The notes beneath the pieces are model-generated. The model was not told where the DNA came from. It saw nothing but the letters and a program-made list of their open reading frames with translations, and did no database searches. 64,000 nt of DNA from Streptomyces sp. S.PNR 29. Lineage in GTDB: Bacteria; Actinomycetota; Actinomycetes; Streptomycetales; Streptomycetaceae. The stretch spans positions 186,001 to 250,000 of the forward strand of contig NZ_JANUQM010000013.1 of assembly GCF_030386795.1 (NCBI RefSeq), in the 5' to 3' direction. Shown here piece by piece: positions 15,764 to 23,957 of the stretch (the stretch's first letter is position 1; every line of letters starts with the position of its first letter). A program made the translations under genes and the position numbers.

Positions 15764-16399
15764 ATGCGTCTCCACGTCGTCGACCACCCCCTGGTCGCCC
15801 ACAAGCTCACCACGCTGCGCGATCAGCGCACCGACTCCGCGACCTTCCGCCGTCTGGCCGACGAGCTGGTCACCCTGCTCGCCTACGAGGCCACGCGTGA
15901 CGTGCGCACCGAGCAGGTCGACATCACGACGCCGGTCGCCGGGACCACCGGCGTCAAGCTCTCCCACCCGCGCCCGCTGGTGGTGCCGATCCTGCGCGCC
16001 GGCCTCGGCATGCTGGACGGCATGGTCCGGCTGCTGCCGACCGCCGAGGTGGGATTCCTCGGCATGATCCGCAACGAGGAGACGCTGCAGGCCTCCACGT
16101 ACGCCACGCGCATGCCCGAGGACCTCTCCGGGCGGCAGGTGTACGTCCTGGACCCGATGCTCGCCACCGGCGGCACGCTGGTCGCGGCGATCCAGGAGCT
16201 GATCAAGCGCGGCGCCGACGACGTGACCGCCGTGGTGCTGCTGGCCGCCCCGGAGGGCGTGGAGGTCATGGAGCGCGACCTGGCCGGCACCCCGGTGACG
16301 GTCGTGACGGCCTCGGTCGACGAGCGCCTCAACGAGCACGGCTACATCGTGCCGGGCCTGGGCGACGCGGGCGACCGGATGTACGGGGCGGCCGAGTAG
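15764..16399 (+). CDS. upp: uracil phosphoribosyltransferase
   Basis: The 211-residue enzyme makes UMP from uracil and PRPP (pyrimidine salvage, cytoplasm). The start MRLHVVDHPLVAHKLTTLRD is diagnostic. The PRPP loop is VLDPMLATGGTLVAAI (about residues 126-141). The uracil-binding tail is YIVPGLGDAGDRMYG. Length is normal. The ATG at 15764 has no strong Shine-Dalgarno site. It ends 22 bp before a convergent LytR_C gene. Confidence 0.96.
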   Translation: MRLHVVDHPLVAHKLTTLRDQRTDSATFRRLADELVTLLAYEATRDVRTEQVDITTPVAGTTGVKLSHPRPLVVPILRAGLGMLDGMVRLLPTAEVGFLGMIRNEETLQASTYATRMPEDLSGRQVYVLDPMLATGGTLVAAIQELIKRGADDVTAVVLLAAPEGVEVMERDLAGTPVTVVTASVDERLNEHGYIVPGLGDAGDRMYGAAE

Positions 16400-16421
16400 G
16401 CCCCCGGGGCCTTCGGCCGCT

Positions 16422-17060
16422 TCAGCAGCTCTTCTCGCCGCCGGTGGGCGTCGGCTGCGGCTCGGTCAGTCTGGCCAGGGCCTTGTCGGCGTCCGCCTTC
16501 TTCGCGAGGGCCTTGAAGCCGTCGCCGATGATCAGGTCGACGGTGCCGCCCTTGCGGGTCGCGTCGGTGCGGCGGTCGGCGGCGGGGAGCTGGGCGGAGA
16601 GCACGGGCAGCGAGGTGTTCAGGGACGCGGTGGGACCGAGCAGGACCCCGGTGCCCTTGACCTTCTTGTCGTACTTCTTGGGCGCGTTGCCCACGTCGCC
16701 GATGCGGAAGCCGCGCTTCTTCAGTTCCTCGGCGGTCTGCTTGGCGAGCCCGCTGCGGGTCGTGGCGTTGAGCACGTTGACGGTGATCCCGCCGGGCTCG
16801 GGCAGGGCGCGGGCGCTGGGCGAAGGGCTCGCCCCGGCCGGGCAGCCCGCCTTGGTGCCGGCCGCCTTGGCCTTGTTGCCGCCGCCGGTGAAGACACCGA
16901 TGAGCTGCAGCGTGCCCCATCCGATGACGCCGAGGACGGCGACGCACGCGACGGCCAGGACGGCGAGCCTGCCCCGGCGCCGGGAAGGGCGCATCCGCGG
17001 GTACTTGTCCCCCGTGATCCGGTACCGGCCGCCCATGCCTGGGGGAGTCAGCATGCTCAT
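16422..17060 (-). CDS. LytR C-terminal (LytR_C) domain membrane protein
   Basis: The 212-residue protein has a short basic cytoplasmic tail (PSRRRGRL), one transmembrane helix (LAVLAVACVAVLGVIGWGTL, about residues 31-55), a Gly/Ala/Pro linker, and an extracytoplasmic LytR_C domain (from about residue 90: ITVNVLNATTRSGLAKQTAEELKKRGF). The domain occurs at the end of LCP cell-wall ligases and in stand-alone proteins such as this; its role is probably in the cell envelope. The catalytic LCP domain is absent. Confidence 0.85.
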   Translation of the reverse strand: MSMLTPPGMGGRYRITGDKYPRMRPSRRRGRLAVLAVACVAVLGVIGWGTLQLIGVFTGGGNKAKAAGTKAGCPAGASPSPSARALPEPGGITVNVLNATTRSGLAKQTAEELKKRGFRIGDVGNAPKKYDKKVKGTGVLLGPTASLNTSLPVLSAQLPAADRRTDATRKGGTVDLIIGDGFKALAKKADADKALARLTEPQPTPTGGEKSC

Positions 17061-17160
17061 GGGCGCAGCGTAGTGCTCCCGGGCGACGATGCCTACTAGA
17101 TGATCATTGGTCGCCGGTCAGTCCAACCCAAAAGGGCCAACCCGTCACCCGGGGGCCTCG

Positions 17161-17457
17161 TCAGTCGAGTTCGAGAACCCGAGCGTGCAGCACCTGACGC
17201 TGCTGCAGCGCCGCGCGGACCGCGCGGTGGAGGCCGTCCTCCAGATACAGGTCGCCCTGCCACTTCACGACGTGCGCGAAGAGGTCGCCGTAGAACGTCG
17301 AGTCCTCGGCGAGGAGTGTCTCCAGGTCGAGCTGCTGCTTGGTGGTCACGAGCTGATCGAGGCGGACCGGGCGCGGCGCGACGTCCGCCCACTGCCGGGT
17401 GCTTTCCCGGCCGTGGTCGGGGTACGGCCGGCCGTTTCCGATGCGCTTGAAGATCAC
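17161..17457 (-). CDS. conserved 98-residue actinobacterial protein with a ParB-like DGxHR motif
   Basis: The protein begins MIFKRIGNGRPYPDHG and has DQLVTTKQQLDLETLLAE in the middle. Towards the end comes LYLEDGLHRAVRAALQQRQV. The D-G-x-H-R element and its helix resemble the nucleotide-binding motif of ParB/sulfiredoxin-fold proteins. Databases often label close homologues VapB-type antitoxin, but no toxin partner is next to it, so I do not adopt that. It is a stand-alone gene on the minus strand, about 100 bp from the LytR_C gene. Confidence 0.65.
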   Translation of the reverse strand: MIFKRIGNGRPYPDHGRESTRQWADVAPRPVRLDQLVTTKQQLDLETLLAEDSTFYGDLFAHVVKWQGDLYLEDGLHRAVRAALQQRQVLHARVLELD

Positions 17458-17634
17458 ACGGAAAGCCTACCGGTCAAGACCTTCCGGGCGCAGCCATGGC
17501 GGGCCAGTACGGCACCGGAAAAGGTGCGGCAAACCGGAGCGAACCGGAAACGCGGGGCTGTCCGTGCGCCCGATTCGCTCGAACGGGTCGGATGCGGAGG
17601 CGGTTGGTCCGCCTCCGCTGCTCTCGCCTGCCTG

Positions 17635-17766
17635 TCAGTCGCGTTTCCGTTCCGGCGCGGGCTGCTGCCGCTCCCGCGGCTGCGGCTCGGTCCGGGGCTT
17701 GTGCGTGCTGCGTACGGCCTCGGCGCGCAGCAGCGCGCGCATGACCGCGTACGGGTCTTCGGGCAT
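17635..17766 (-). CDS. 43-residue small protein (conserved hypothetical)
   Basis: ATG at 17766 is preceded by AAGGAAC at good spacing. The protein begins MPEDPYAVMRALLRAEAVRS, a short amphipathic helix, and continues with a basic, Gln/Pro/Arg-rich tail. The combination of a good ribosome site, a sharp start and non-random composition supports a real gene. Function unknown. Confidence 0.5.
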   Translation of the reverse strand: MPEDPYAVMRALLRAEAVRSTHKPRTEPQPRERQQPAPERKRD

Positions 17767-17814
17767 GGCTGTTCCTTACGTCGAGCTGATGGACGGCTGG
17801 GGTGGCCGGTCCGG

Positions 17815-18216
17815 TCAGCAGCGCAGGACCACGGACCGCAGGCAGCGCAGGGGGTGTGGCGGCCTTGGCGGCGTGGGTGGGGGGTGCCCGGAGGCGGCCG
17901 GGGGCTCGGCGTCCGGGAGGGGTGCGGGGCGCAGGGGTACGACGGGGCGGTGAGCGGCCCGGGCGGGGGGCCGCAGGGCGTTGTCGAGGAGGTCGTACTC
18001 GATGGCCGTACCGCCGCTCTCGCCGGAGACCGCCGCGACCGGCTCCGCGCGCGCGTCGGCGTGTGCGGACGGCACGAGCAGGGCGAGCAGCAGCACGAGC
18101 ACCCGCAGCCGGGCGCGGCGGCGCCCTTGACGGACGGCGGCAGGGCGGATGCCGTCCGCCGCGCCGGGTGGGCGGTCCGCTCGGCCGGCGTGCGACGGTG
18201 GGCGGGAGCCGTTCAC
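17815..18216 (-). CDS. putative secreted or membrane-anchored Pro-rich protein, translationally coupled to DUF308 gene
   Basis: The 133-residue protein starts at GTG 18216, which overlaps the stop codon of the upstream gene by four bases (GTGA). After a polar Pro/Arg-rich stretch of about 40 residues comes a hydrophobic segment (RLRVLVLLLALLVPSAHA) that looks like a late signal peptide or membrane anchor, then AVSGESGGTAIEYDLLD and a Pro-rich tail. I do not recognise a family. The coupling suggests it works with the DUF308 membrane protein. Confidence 0.55.
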   Translation of the reverse strand: MNGSRPPSHAGRADRPPGAADGIRPAAVRQGRRRARLRVLVLLLALLVPSAHADARAEPVAAVSGESGGTAIEYDLLDNALRPPARAAHRPVVPLRPAPLPDAEPPAASGHPPPTPPRPPHPLRCLRSVVLRC

Positions 18217-18890
18217 AGCGTGTGGGGGATCTGCCGGGCGCGGGCGCGGATGCACAGCGCCGTGAGGATCTCGAGGATGCCGACGGCGAGGAGCCAGCAG
18301 CCGGCGACCACGGTGAGGACGGAGACCGACTCGAACGGCGAGACGATGAGGACCGCTCCGGCGAGGACGGTGAGGACACCGAGGAGCACCTGCCAGCCGC
18401 GCGCGGGCACCGCCGGGTCGTGGACGGCGGCCAGGGTCTGGGTGATGCCCCGGATCAGCCAGCCGATGCCGATCCACAGGGCGAGCAGCAGGGTCGACTG
18501 CATGGGACCGCGGAAGCAGAACAGGCCCAGCAGGATCGACAGGGCGCCGCTGACGAACGCCAGGACGCGCAGCGAGGTCGTCCTGTGGGTGCCGAAGGCG
18601 GAGGCGAGCTGCAGGGCGCCGCTGAGGAGGAGATAGAGCCCGAAGAGCACGCCGGCCGCGCGCAGGGTCGCGTCCGGCCAGGCCAGCACCAGCACGCCGA
18701 GGATCAGGGAGGCGGCTCCGGCGAGCAGAACGGCCTGCCAGGCGGCGCGGGACAGCAGGTGCAGGGGGCCCTCGAAGGGCGGCTCGGGCTCATGACCGCC
18801 CGGGGGAGGCGCCGTCGGCGCGTGCCTGGTGTGCACGTGCCGGTCATCGAACTCCGGCCCCCAGGGGGAACCGCTCCGTGGCTCGGTCAT
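18213..18890 (-). CDS. HdeD-like DUF308 integral membrane protein
   Basis: The 225-residue protein has an N-terminal polar tail of about 45 residues, then six predicted helices arranged as three DUF308 hairpins. Examples are GVLVLAWPDATLRAAGVLFG, SILLGLFCFRGPMQSTLLLA and LAGAVLIVSPFESVSVLTVV, each with the family Gly-x-x-Leu...Pro pattern. HdeD relatives are linked to acid stress in enteric bacteria; the role in Streptomyces is not known. The ATG at 18890 has a weak ribosome site; GTGA overlap links it to the next gene. Confidence 0.8.
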   Translation of the reverse strand: MTEPRSGSPWGPEFDDRHVHTRHAPTAPPPGGHEPEPPFEGPLHLLSRAAWQAVLLAGAASLILGVLVLAWPDATLRAAGVLFGLYLLLSGALQLASAFGTHRTTSLRVLAFVSGALSILLGLFCFRGPMQSTLLLALWIGIGWLIRGITQTLAAVHDPAVPARGWQVLLGVLTVLAGAVLIVSPFESVSVLTVVAGCWLLAVGILEILTALCIRARARQIPHTL

Positions 18891-19284
18891 GGTCCATGCT
18901 TGGAGCGCCCGCGGCTGTTCCGCCATCCGGGGTGGGCCGGTCGGCTGACGTCGGTCCGTCTGTGGTGTGCGGTGGGTGGGGGCGGCTGTGGTGGGTGTGT
19001 GTGGTGGGCGGTTGTTGTCGCTGCGTTGGTGTGGGGTGGGCCCCTCGGCCTCGGTGCCCGACTGGACGGTCGCCGGTTGTCGTTGCGTTGGCCGGGGGCG
19101 GGTCGCTTCGCGGACGTCGGTCTGGGGGATGCGGGGTGGGCCGGTCGGCCGATGTCGGTCTGGGGGGAGGTGGAGTGGGCCGGTCGGTGGGCCGTGGGCT
19201 CGTTGTGCCGTCCTTGCCGTCGCCCGTTCGGCGGGGGCCGGTCTTCCTGTCGTGCGGGCCGGCCCTGCCGCCGACTGCGAGGGC
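18891..19284. repeat. gene-free stretch with decayed G-rich repeats
   Basis: The plus strand is dominated by GGTGG/GGGTGGG runs. The segment GTGGGCCGGTCGG occurs at 18932, 19136 and 19175, twice followed by a GAYGTCGGTC unit, and GTCGGTCTGGGG also recurs near 19115. No open frame has plausible composition. It looks like a small family of decayed tandem repeats, possibly with G-quadruplex potential. Confidence 0.45.
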
Positions 19285-19878
19285 CTACTTCCGTGCCGCC
19301 TTGGCCGCCTTCGCCGCCGCCTTCATCTCCTGCTTGTGGGCCCGTACCTTGGCCAGCGACTCGGGCCCGGTGATGTCGGCGACGGAGCGGAAGGACTTCG
19401 GCTCGCCGTAGGAACCGGCGGCCTCGCGCCAGCCCGTGGGGGTCACGCCGAGCTGCTTGCCGAGCAGGGCGAGGAAGATCTGCGCCTTCTGCTTGCCGAA
19501 GCCGGGCAGCTCCTCCAGGCGCTTCAGCAGCTCCTTGCCGGTGCCGACGCCCCGCCAGACGGCCTCGGCGTCACCGTCGTAGTGCTCGACGAGGTACTGG
19601 CACAGCTGCTGGATGCGCTTGGCCATGGACCCGGGGTAGCGGTGCACGGCCGGCTTCTCCGACAGGAGTCTGCCGAACGCCTCGGGGTCGTAGGCGGCGA
19701 TCTCGTGGGCGTCCAGGTCGTCCGCGCCGAGCCGCTGGGCGATCGACGACGGGCCCTTGAACGCCCACTCCATCGGGATCTGCTGGTCGAGCAGCATCCC
19801 GACCAGCGCGGCGAGCGGACTGCGGCCGAGGAGTGCGTCGGCCTCGGGGTCCTGGGCGAGGTGAAGAGTGACGTCCAT
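19285..19878 (-). CDS. HhH-GPD family base-excision DNA repair protein
   Basis: The 197-residue protein belongs to the helix-hairpin-helix DNA glycosylase superfamily. An N-terminal helical part with ALVGMLLDQQIPMEWAF is followed by the hairpin LLKRLEELPGFGKQKAQIFL (about residues 118-140). The usual catalytic Lys/Asp pair and the iron-sulfur cysteines of endonuclease III are not evident, so its substrate is uncertain. The C-terminal tail is Lys/Ala-rich. The ATG at 19878 is used; AGGAGG lies 12 bp upstream, and a second ATG at 19890 follows that site directly. Confidence 0.8.
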   Translation of the reverse strand: MDVTLHLAQDPEADALLGRSPLAALVGMLLDQQIPMEWAFKGPSSIAQRLGADDLDAHEIAAYDPEAFGRLLSEKPAVHRYPGSMAKRIQQLCQYLVEHYDGDAEAVWRGVGTGKELLKRLEELPGFGKQKAQIFLALLGKQLGVTPTGWREAAGSYGEPKSFRSVADITGPESLAKVRAHKQEMKAAAKAAKAARK

Positions 19879-19935
19879 GACCTCGATCATCCTCCTGCGT
19901 GCGCCCGGCCGCGTCCGGAGCGTGGCCCGCAGGGC

Positions 19936-20655
19936 TCACGCCCGCCAGTACCCCAGCGCGTTCACCCGCTGCTTCGGCACGCCCAGCTCCTTGCGGACGT
20001 ATGAGCCCAGGGCCCGGGTCGTCACGGTGTCGCAGGCGATCCAGACGTACGGGTCGGGGGTGTCCTCCAGCAGGGCGGGCAGGTCCGCCCGCACCTGCTC
20101 GACCAGGTGCGCGCCGGAGCCGAGCCGCAGCACCCTGCGCACCTCGTGGCGGGCCGGGTCCGTGCGGAACGGCAGGCCGTCGTCGCCGCCCTCGAACCAC
20201 ACGGTCGCCGGGACCGCGGGGAAGGCGTCGAGGAGGGAGTTGAGCGCGGGCAGGGACGCCGGGTCGGCCACCGCGAAGACGTGGGAGGGCGCGGGCCGCG
20301 GGTGCTGGAAGCCGGTGCCCTGGACGGTCGCCTCGACGGTGTCCCCCGGCTTCGCCGCCCGGGCCCAGTCGCTGGCGCACCCGTCGTGCAGGGCGAACTC
20401 CAGGCTGAAGGTGCCGGCCGCCGGATCGGGGTCGACCAGCGTGTACGCCCGCTGGTGCGGCCGTCCCCCGTCGGCGAACCACAGCCGCACCCACATGGTG
20501 GGATGGACGCCGGTCGCCGCGAGCAGGCCGCCGTCGGTGAGGTGCAGGCGCCGGTAGTGCGGGGTGACGTCCTCGGTGCCCGTGACGGTGAACCGGAAGT
20601 CCTTCGCGCGCAGCAGCTTGAGGACCGCGCCCTCCCAACCCCGCCCCTGCCCCAT
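19936..20655 (-). CDS. siderophore-interacting protein (FAD-dependent ferric reductase)
   Basis: The 239-residue protein has the ViuB/SIP fold. The FAD-binding barrel contains VTPHYRRLHL and HQRAYTLVDPDPAAGTFSLE (about residues 70-90), and the C-terminal NAD(P)H-like half has HVFAVADPASLPALNSLLDA. These cytoplasmic enzymes reduce iron in ferric siderophores and release it. The start MGQGRGWEGAVLK at 20655 follows GAAGAAG. A near-perfect iron box lies 50-70 bp upstream, shared with the divergent acylase gene, so expression should rise in iron shortage. Confidence 0.9.
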   Translation of the reverse strand: MGQGRGWEGAVLKLLRAKDFRFTVTGTEDVTPHYRRLHLTDGGLLAATGVHPTMWVRLWFADGGRPHQRAYTLVDPDPAAGTFSLEFALHDGCASDWARAAKPGDTVEATVQGTGFQHPRPAPSHVFAVADPASLPALNSLLDAFPAVPATVWFEGGDDGLPFRTDPARHEVRRVLRLGSGAHLVEQVRADLPALLEDTPDPYVWIACDTVTTRALGSYVRKELGVPKQRVNALGYWRA

Positions 20656-20704
20656 CGCTTCTTCACCCTTCGCGTACGATTCCGCCACGACCCGGCCAGA
20701 ATGC

Positions 20705-20723
20705 TTAGGCAAGGCTAACCTAA
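20705..20723. promoter_or_regulatory. iron box (DmdR/IdeR operator)
   Basis: TTAGGCAAGGCTAACCTAA matches the 19-bp consensus TTAGGTTAGGCTAACCTAA at 17 of 19 positions. It lies between the divergent siderophore-interacting gene and the penicillin acylase operon and ends 19 bp before the acylase GTG, so it can control both. Confidence 0.9.
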
Positions 20724-20742
20724 AGGAAAGTGGGGGCGCAGG

Positions 20743-22809
20743 GTGGTCACAGAGATCTACCGCGATGCCTGGGGCATCCCGCATCTGCGCGCGGGCGACG
20801 CGACCGGACTCGCCCGTGCCCAGGGCCTGGTCACCGCCCGCGACCGGGCCTGGCAGCTGGAGGTCGAGCGGCACCGCGCGCAGGGCACCTCGGCGTCCTT
20901 CCTCGGCCCGGACGCCCTGCCCTGGGACCGCTTCGCGAGACGCGCCCGCCTCGCCGACACCGCCCGCCGCTGCTTCGCGGAGCTGGAGAGAGGGGATCCG
21001 GAGACGGCCACCTGGGTGCGGGCGTACGTCGACGGGGTCAACGAGGGGCTGACCGGCAGCACCGCTCCCGAGTTCGCGGCGACGGGCCTCACGCCCGGCC
21101 GCTGGGAGCCGTGGACCCCGCTCGGCGTCTGGCTCGCCACCCACATCCTCTTCGCGGGCTTCCCGGCCAAGCTCTGGCGCGAGCAGATCGTCCGGCACCT
21201 CGGTGCGGAGGCCGTCGCCCTGTTCGCCACCGACGGGCCCGGCACCTCCGGCAGCAACGGCTGGCTGGTGAGCGGGGAACGGACGGTGACCGGGCAGGCG
21301 GTCATCGCGGGCGACCCCCACCGCTGGATCGAGGACCCGGGCGTCTACCAGCAGATCCACCTGTCCTGCCCCGAGTTCGACGTCGTCGGCCTCGCCGTAC
21401 CGGGCGTCCCCGGCATCGCCCACTTCGCCCACACCGGCACGGTCGCCTGGGCCATCACCAACGCCATGGCCGACTACCAGGACCTCTACCGGGAGCAGCT
21501 GCGGCGCACCGGCGCAGGCGTCGAGGCACTCGGACCGGACGGCGCCTGGCACCGGGCCGCCCGGCACACGGAGCTCGTGGAGGTGGCGGGCGAGGAGCCG
21601 GACGAGGTCGAGGTGATCGAGACCGACCGGGGGCCGGTGGTCATCGGCGGCCCCGAAGGGCTCTACGACGGCACCCCGGCCGCGCTGAGCCTGCGCTACC
21701 CGCCCCGCGTCACCGGCGACCTCGGTTTCAGTGCTCTGCTGCCCCTGCTGCGGGCCCGCCGGGTCGCCGACGTGGACGCCGCCTTCGACCGGTGGGCCGA
21801 GCCGGTCAACGTCGTCCAGGCCGCCGACACCGAGGGCGGGCTGCTGCACCGGGTCGCGGGCCGGGTGCCGGTGCGCTCCGACGCGGCCCGCACCCGGGTC
21901 GTGCCCGCCTGGGAGCCCGGCCACGAGTGGGACGGCTGGCACGCCATGCCCCGCGCGGGCCTCACCGACGGCATCGCGGTGATGGCCAACCAGCGCGGCC
22001 CCGCCTCCCCCCTCGGCGTCGAGTTCGCCCCGCCCCACCGCGCCGGCCGCATCGCCGCCCTGCTGGCCGAGCGGGACCGCTGGTCGGCCGCCGACATGCC
22101 GGCCATCCACAGGGACACCCACCTGGCCTCCGCCGGCCCCCTGCTGGACCACCTGGCCTCCCTGGAGGGGCTGTCCGCCGAGGCCGCCGCCCTCCGCGAC
22201 CGCCTCCTGCGCTGGGACCGCCGCATGGACGCCGACAGCGCCGACGCGGCGGCCTACGCGGCGGTGCGAAGCGCGGTCGTACGGCACCTGGCGGCGCACC
22301 CGGCGTTCGCCGCGCCGGCCGTGCCGCCCGCGTACCCGGAGGTCTTCCAGCCCTGGCTCGCCCTGCTCCCGCGCATCGGCTTCGCCCTGGAACACCTGCT
22401 GCGCGCCGAGGAGCTGTACGGCATCGACCGTGCCGAGGCCGTGCGCGCGGCCGTCGAGGAGGTGGCCGCCGCCGACCTGCCCGCGACCTGGGGCGACACA
22501 CACCGGCTCACTCCCTGGCGAGCCCTCACGAACGCCTCGTACGACGAACCCCGCCTGTCCGGCGACCACGACTGCGTGCTGTGCACCTCGGCCGTGCCCG
22601 GCCTCACCGACCGGGCCGCGCGTGGCCCGGCCGCCCGGTACGTGTGGGACCTGGCCCGCCGGGAGGACAGCCTCTGGGTGGTCCCCCTGGGCGCGTCCGG
22701 CGTCCCCGGCTCGCCCCACCACCGTGATCAGCTCCCCCTGTGGCTCGGGGGAGACCTCGTCCCGGTCGTCACCGACTGGAACCAGCTGGAGAAGGAGACC
22801 GATGTCTGA
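20743..22809 (+). CDS. penicillin acylase-family N-terminal nucleophile hydrolase, predicted cytoplasmic
   Basis: The 688-residue proenzyme belongs to the Ntn-hydrolase family that includes penicillin acylase, AHL acylases and PvdQ. The conserved Gly-Ser-Asn of the autocleavage site is in DGPGTSGSNGWLVSG, with Ser171 predicted to become the N-terminal nucleophile of a 518-residue beta chain. Downstream VIAGDPHRW and AITNAMADYQDLYRE are typical beta-chain motifs. There is no signal peptide: the mature-type sequence begins at once (VVTEIYRDAWGIPHLRA), unlike secreted members. The start is GTG 20743 with GGGGG upstream. It overlaps the acyltransferase gene by 8 bp and is under an iron box. Confidence 0.9.
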   Translation: MVTEIYRDAWGIPHLRAGDATGLARAQGLVTARDRAWQLEVERHRAQGTSASFLGPDALPWDRFARRARLADTARRCFAELERGDPETATWVRAYVDGVNEGLTGSTAPEFAATGLTPGRWEPWTPLGVWLATHILFAGFPAKLWREQIVRHLGAEAVALFATDGPGTSGSNGWLVSGERTVTGQAVIAGDPHRWIEDPGVYQQIHLSCPEFDVVGLAVPGVPGIAHFAHTGTVAWAITNAMADYQDLYREQLRRTGAGVEALGPDGAWHRAARHTELVEVAGEEPDEVEVIETDRGPVVIGGPEGLYDGTPAALSLRYPPRVTGDLGFSALLPLLRARRVADVDAAFDRWAEPVNVVQAADTEGGLLHRVAGRVPVRSDAARTRVVPAWEPGHEWDGWHAMPRAGLTDGIAVMANQRGPASPLGVEFAPPHRAGRIAALLAERDRWSAADMPAIHRDTHLASAGPLLDHLASLEGLSAEAAALRDRLLRWDRRMDADSADAAAYAAVRSAVVRHLAAHPAFAAPAVPPAYPEVFQPWLALLPRIGFALEHLLRAEELYGIDRAEAVRAAVEEVAAADLPATWGDTHRLTPWRALTNASYDEPRLSGDHDCVLCTSAVPGLTDRAARGPAARYVWDLARREDSLWVVPLGASGVPGSPHHRDQLPLWLGGDLVPVVTDWNQLEKETDV

Positions 22810-23410
22810 CCCGTACGCCTCCCGCGCGTCCGTCCACGAGCAGGTGGTCGCCGGCTTCGGCACCGTCCGCGTGCTGCCCCTCGACGCCGAGGCCGACGCC
22901 GGGGTGATCCACCGCTGGGTGAGCGAGGAACGGGCCGCCTTCTGGGGCATGAACGGCCTGACGCGGGACCAGGTCGCCGAGATCTACGCCCATATGGACA
23001 CGCTCGACACGCACCACGCCTACCTGATCGTCAAGGACGGCGAACCGGCCGCGCTGCTGCAGACGTACGAGCCGGAGGCCGACCGGGTCGGCGAGTGCTA
23101 CGCCGTCGAGCCCGGCGACATCGGCGTCCACCTGCTGCTCGCGCCCGCCGGACCGGACGGCGCGCGGACCGGCTGGACGTCCCGGCTGCTGGGCACCGTC
23201 TCGTCGTACGTCCTGCTGGGCCTGGACCGGCAGCGGGTGGTCGTCGACCCGGATGTGCGCAACGAGAAGGCGATCGCCCGTTTCCTCCGGCAGGGCTTCA
23301 CGGCGGGACCGGCCGTCGTCCTGCCGGAGATCGATCTGCCGGACGTGTACCTGCCGGAGAAGAACGCGCAGCTCGCCTTCCTCACCCGGGAGGTAGCCTT
23401 CCCGGGGTGA
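22802..23410 (+). CDS. IucB/AlcB/DesC-like GNAT acyltransferase
   Basis: The 202-residue protein is of the Acetyltransf_8 group that acylates hydroxylamines in siderophore synthesis. The telling motifs are IHRWVSEERAAFWGMNG near residue 35, HHAYLIVKDGEPAALLQTYE, and the CoA-site region VVVDPDVRNEKAIARFLRQG. It overlaps the acylase gene by 8 bp and the cupin gene by 4 bp (GTGA), so the three are one translational unit under the iron box. No NRPS or NIS synthetase is in the window, so it may serve a cluster elsewhere. Confidence 0.88.
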   Translation: MSDPYASRASVHEQVVAGFGTVRVLPLDAEADAGVIHRWVSEERAAFWGMNGLTRDQVAEIYAHMDTLDTHHAYLIVKDGEPAALLQTYEPEADRVGECYAVEPGDIGVHLLLAPAGPDGARTGWTSRLLGTVSSYVLLGLDRQRVVVDPDVRNEKAIARFLRQGFTAGPAVVLPEIDLPDVYLPEKNAQLAFLTREVAFPG

Positions 23411-23880
23411 CCCCTGAGGATCTCATCGCCCACTACGGGATGGAGCCGATCCCCCGCGAGGGCGGCCTGTTCCGGCAGACCTGGGCCGGGCCCCAGCGCC
23501 CCGACGGACGGCCGGAGGGCACCGCCATCGTCGCCCTGCTCACGGCCGGCGACTTCTCGGCCCTGCACCGCCTGCCCACCGACGAGGTGTGGCACTTCTA
23601 CCTCGGTGACCCGCTGGAGCTGCTGCTCCTCGCCCCCGACGGGACGTCCCGTACGGCCGTGCTGGGAACGGACGTCCTGGGCGGCCGGCACCCGCAGTTC
23701 ACCGTCCCGGCCGGCACCTGGATGGGCGGGCGTGTGGTCGAGGGCGGCGCCTGGACGTTCTTCGGCTGCACGATGGCGCCCGGTTTCACGTTCGAGGGCT
23801 ACGAGCACGGGGACCCCGGTGAGCTGACGGCGCGTTACCCGCACGAGGCGGCGCGGATCGCGTCCCTGTGCCGTCCGTGA
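23407..23880 (+). CDS. cupin-fold DUF985 protein
   Basis: The 157-residue protein is a DUF985 cupin. LIAHYGMEPIPREGGLFRQTW near the N-terminus and LHRLPTDEVWHFYLGDPLELLLL in the centre are the family signatures, and FTVPAGTWMGGRVVEGGAWTFFGCTMAPGF closes the barrel. The His/Glu pair in TDEVWHFY may bind metal. GTG at 23407 overlaps the stop of the acyltransferase by four bases. As the third gene of the iron-box operon it may act on the same small molecule; activity unknown. Confidence 0.85.
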   Translation: MTPEDLIAHYGMEPIPREGGLFRQTWAGPQRPDGRPEGTAIVALLTAGDFSALHRLPTDEVWHFYLGDPLELLLLAPDGTSRTAVLGTDVLGGRHPQFTVPAGTWMGGRVVEGGAWTFFGCTMAPGFTFEGYEHGDPGELTARYPHEAARIASLCRP

Positions 23881-23957
23881 CACGTGTCGGTGAGCGCGCG
23901 GCGCCCCGCGTCCGTACTGCTCTGCGAGGCGGCGATACCGACGACGGAGACAGTGAC

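Noticed and set aside
17161..17457. VapB-type antitoxin
   Set aside because: No toxin gene is adjacent and the DGLHR element fits a ParB-like fold better.
20656..22950. A very long open frame on the minus strand upstream of the siderophore-interacting protein
   Set aside because: Only the last 239 codons code for a recognisable protein. The rest is an antisense shadow of the penicillin acylase gene, with poor residue composition.
20743..23880. A natural product gene cluster
   Set aside because: No synthetase, PKS, NRPS or NIS enzyme is present; the locus is better explained as siderophore handling.
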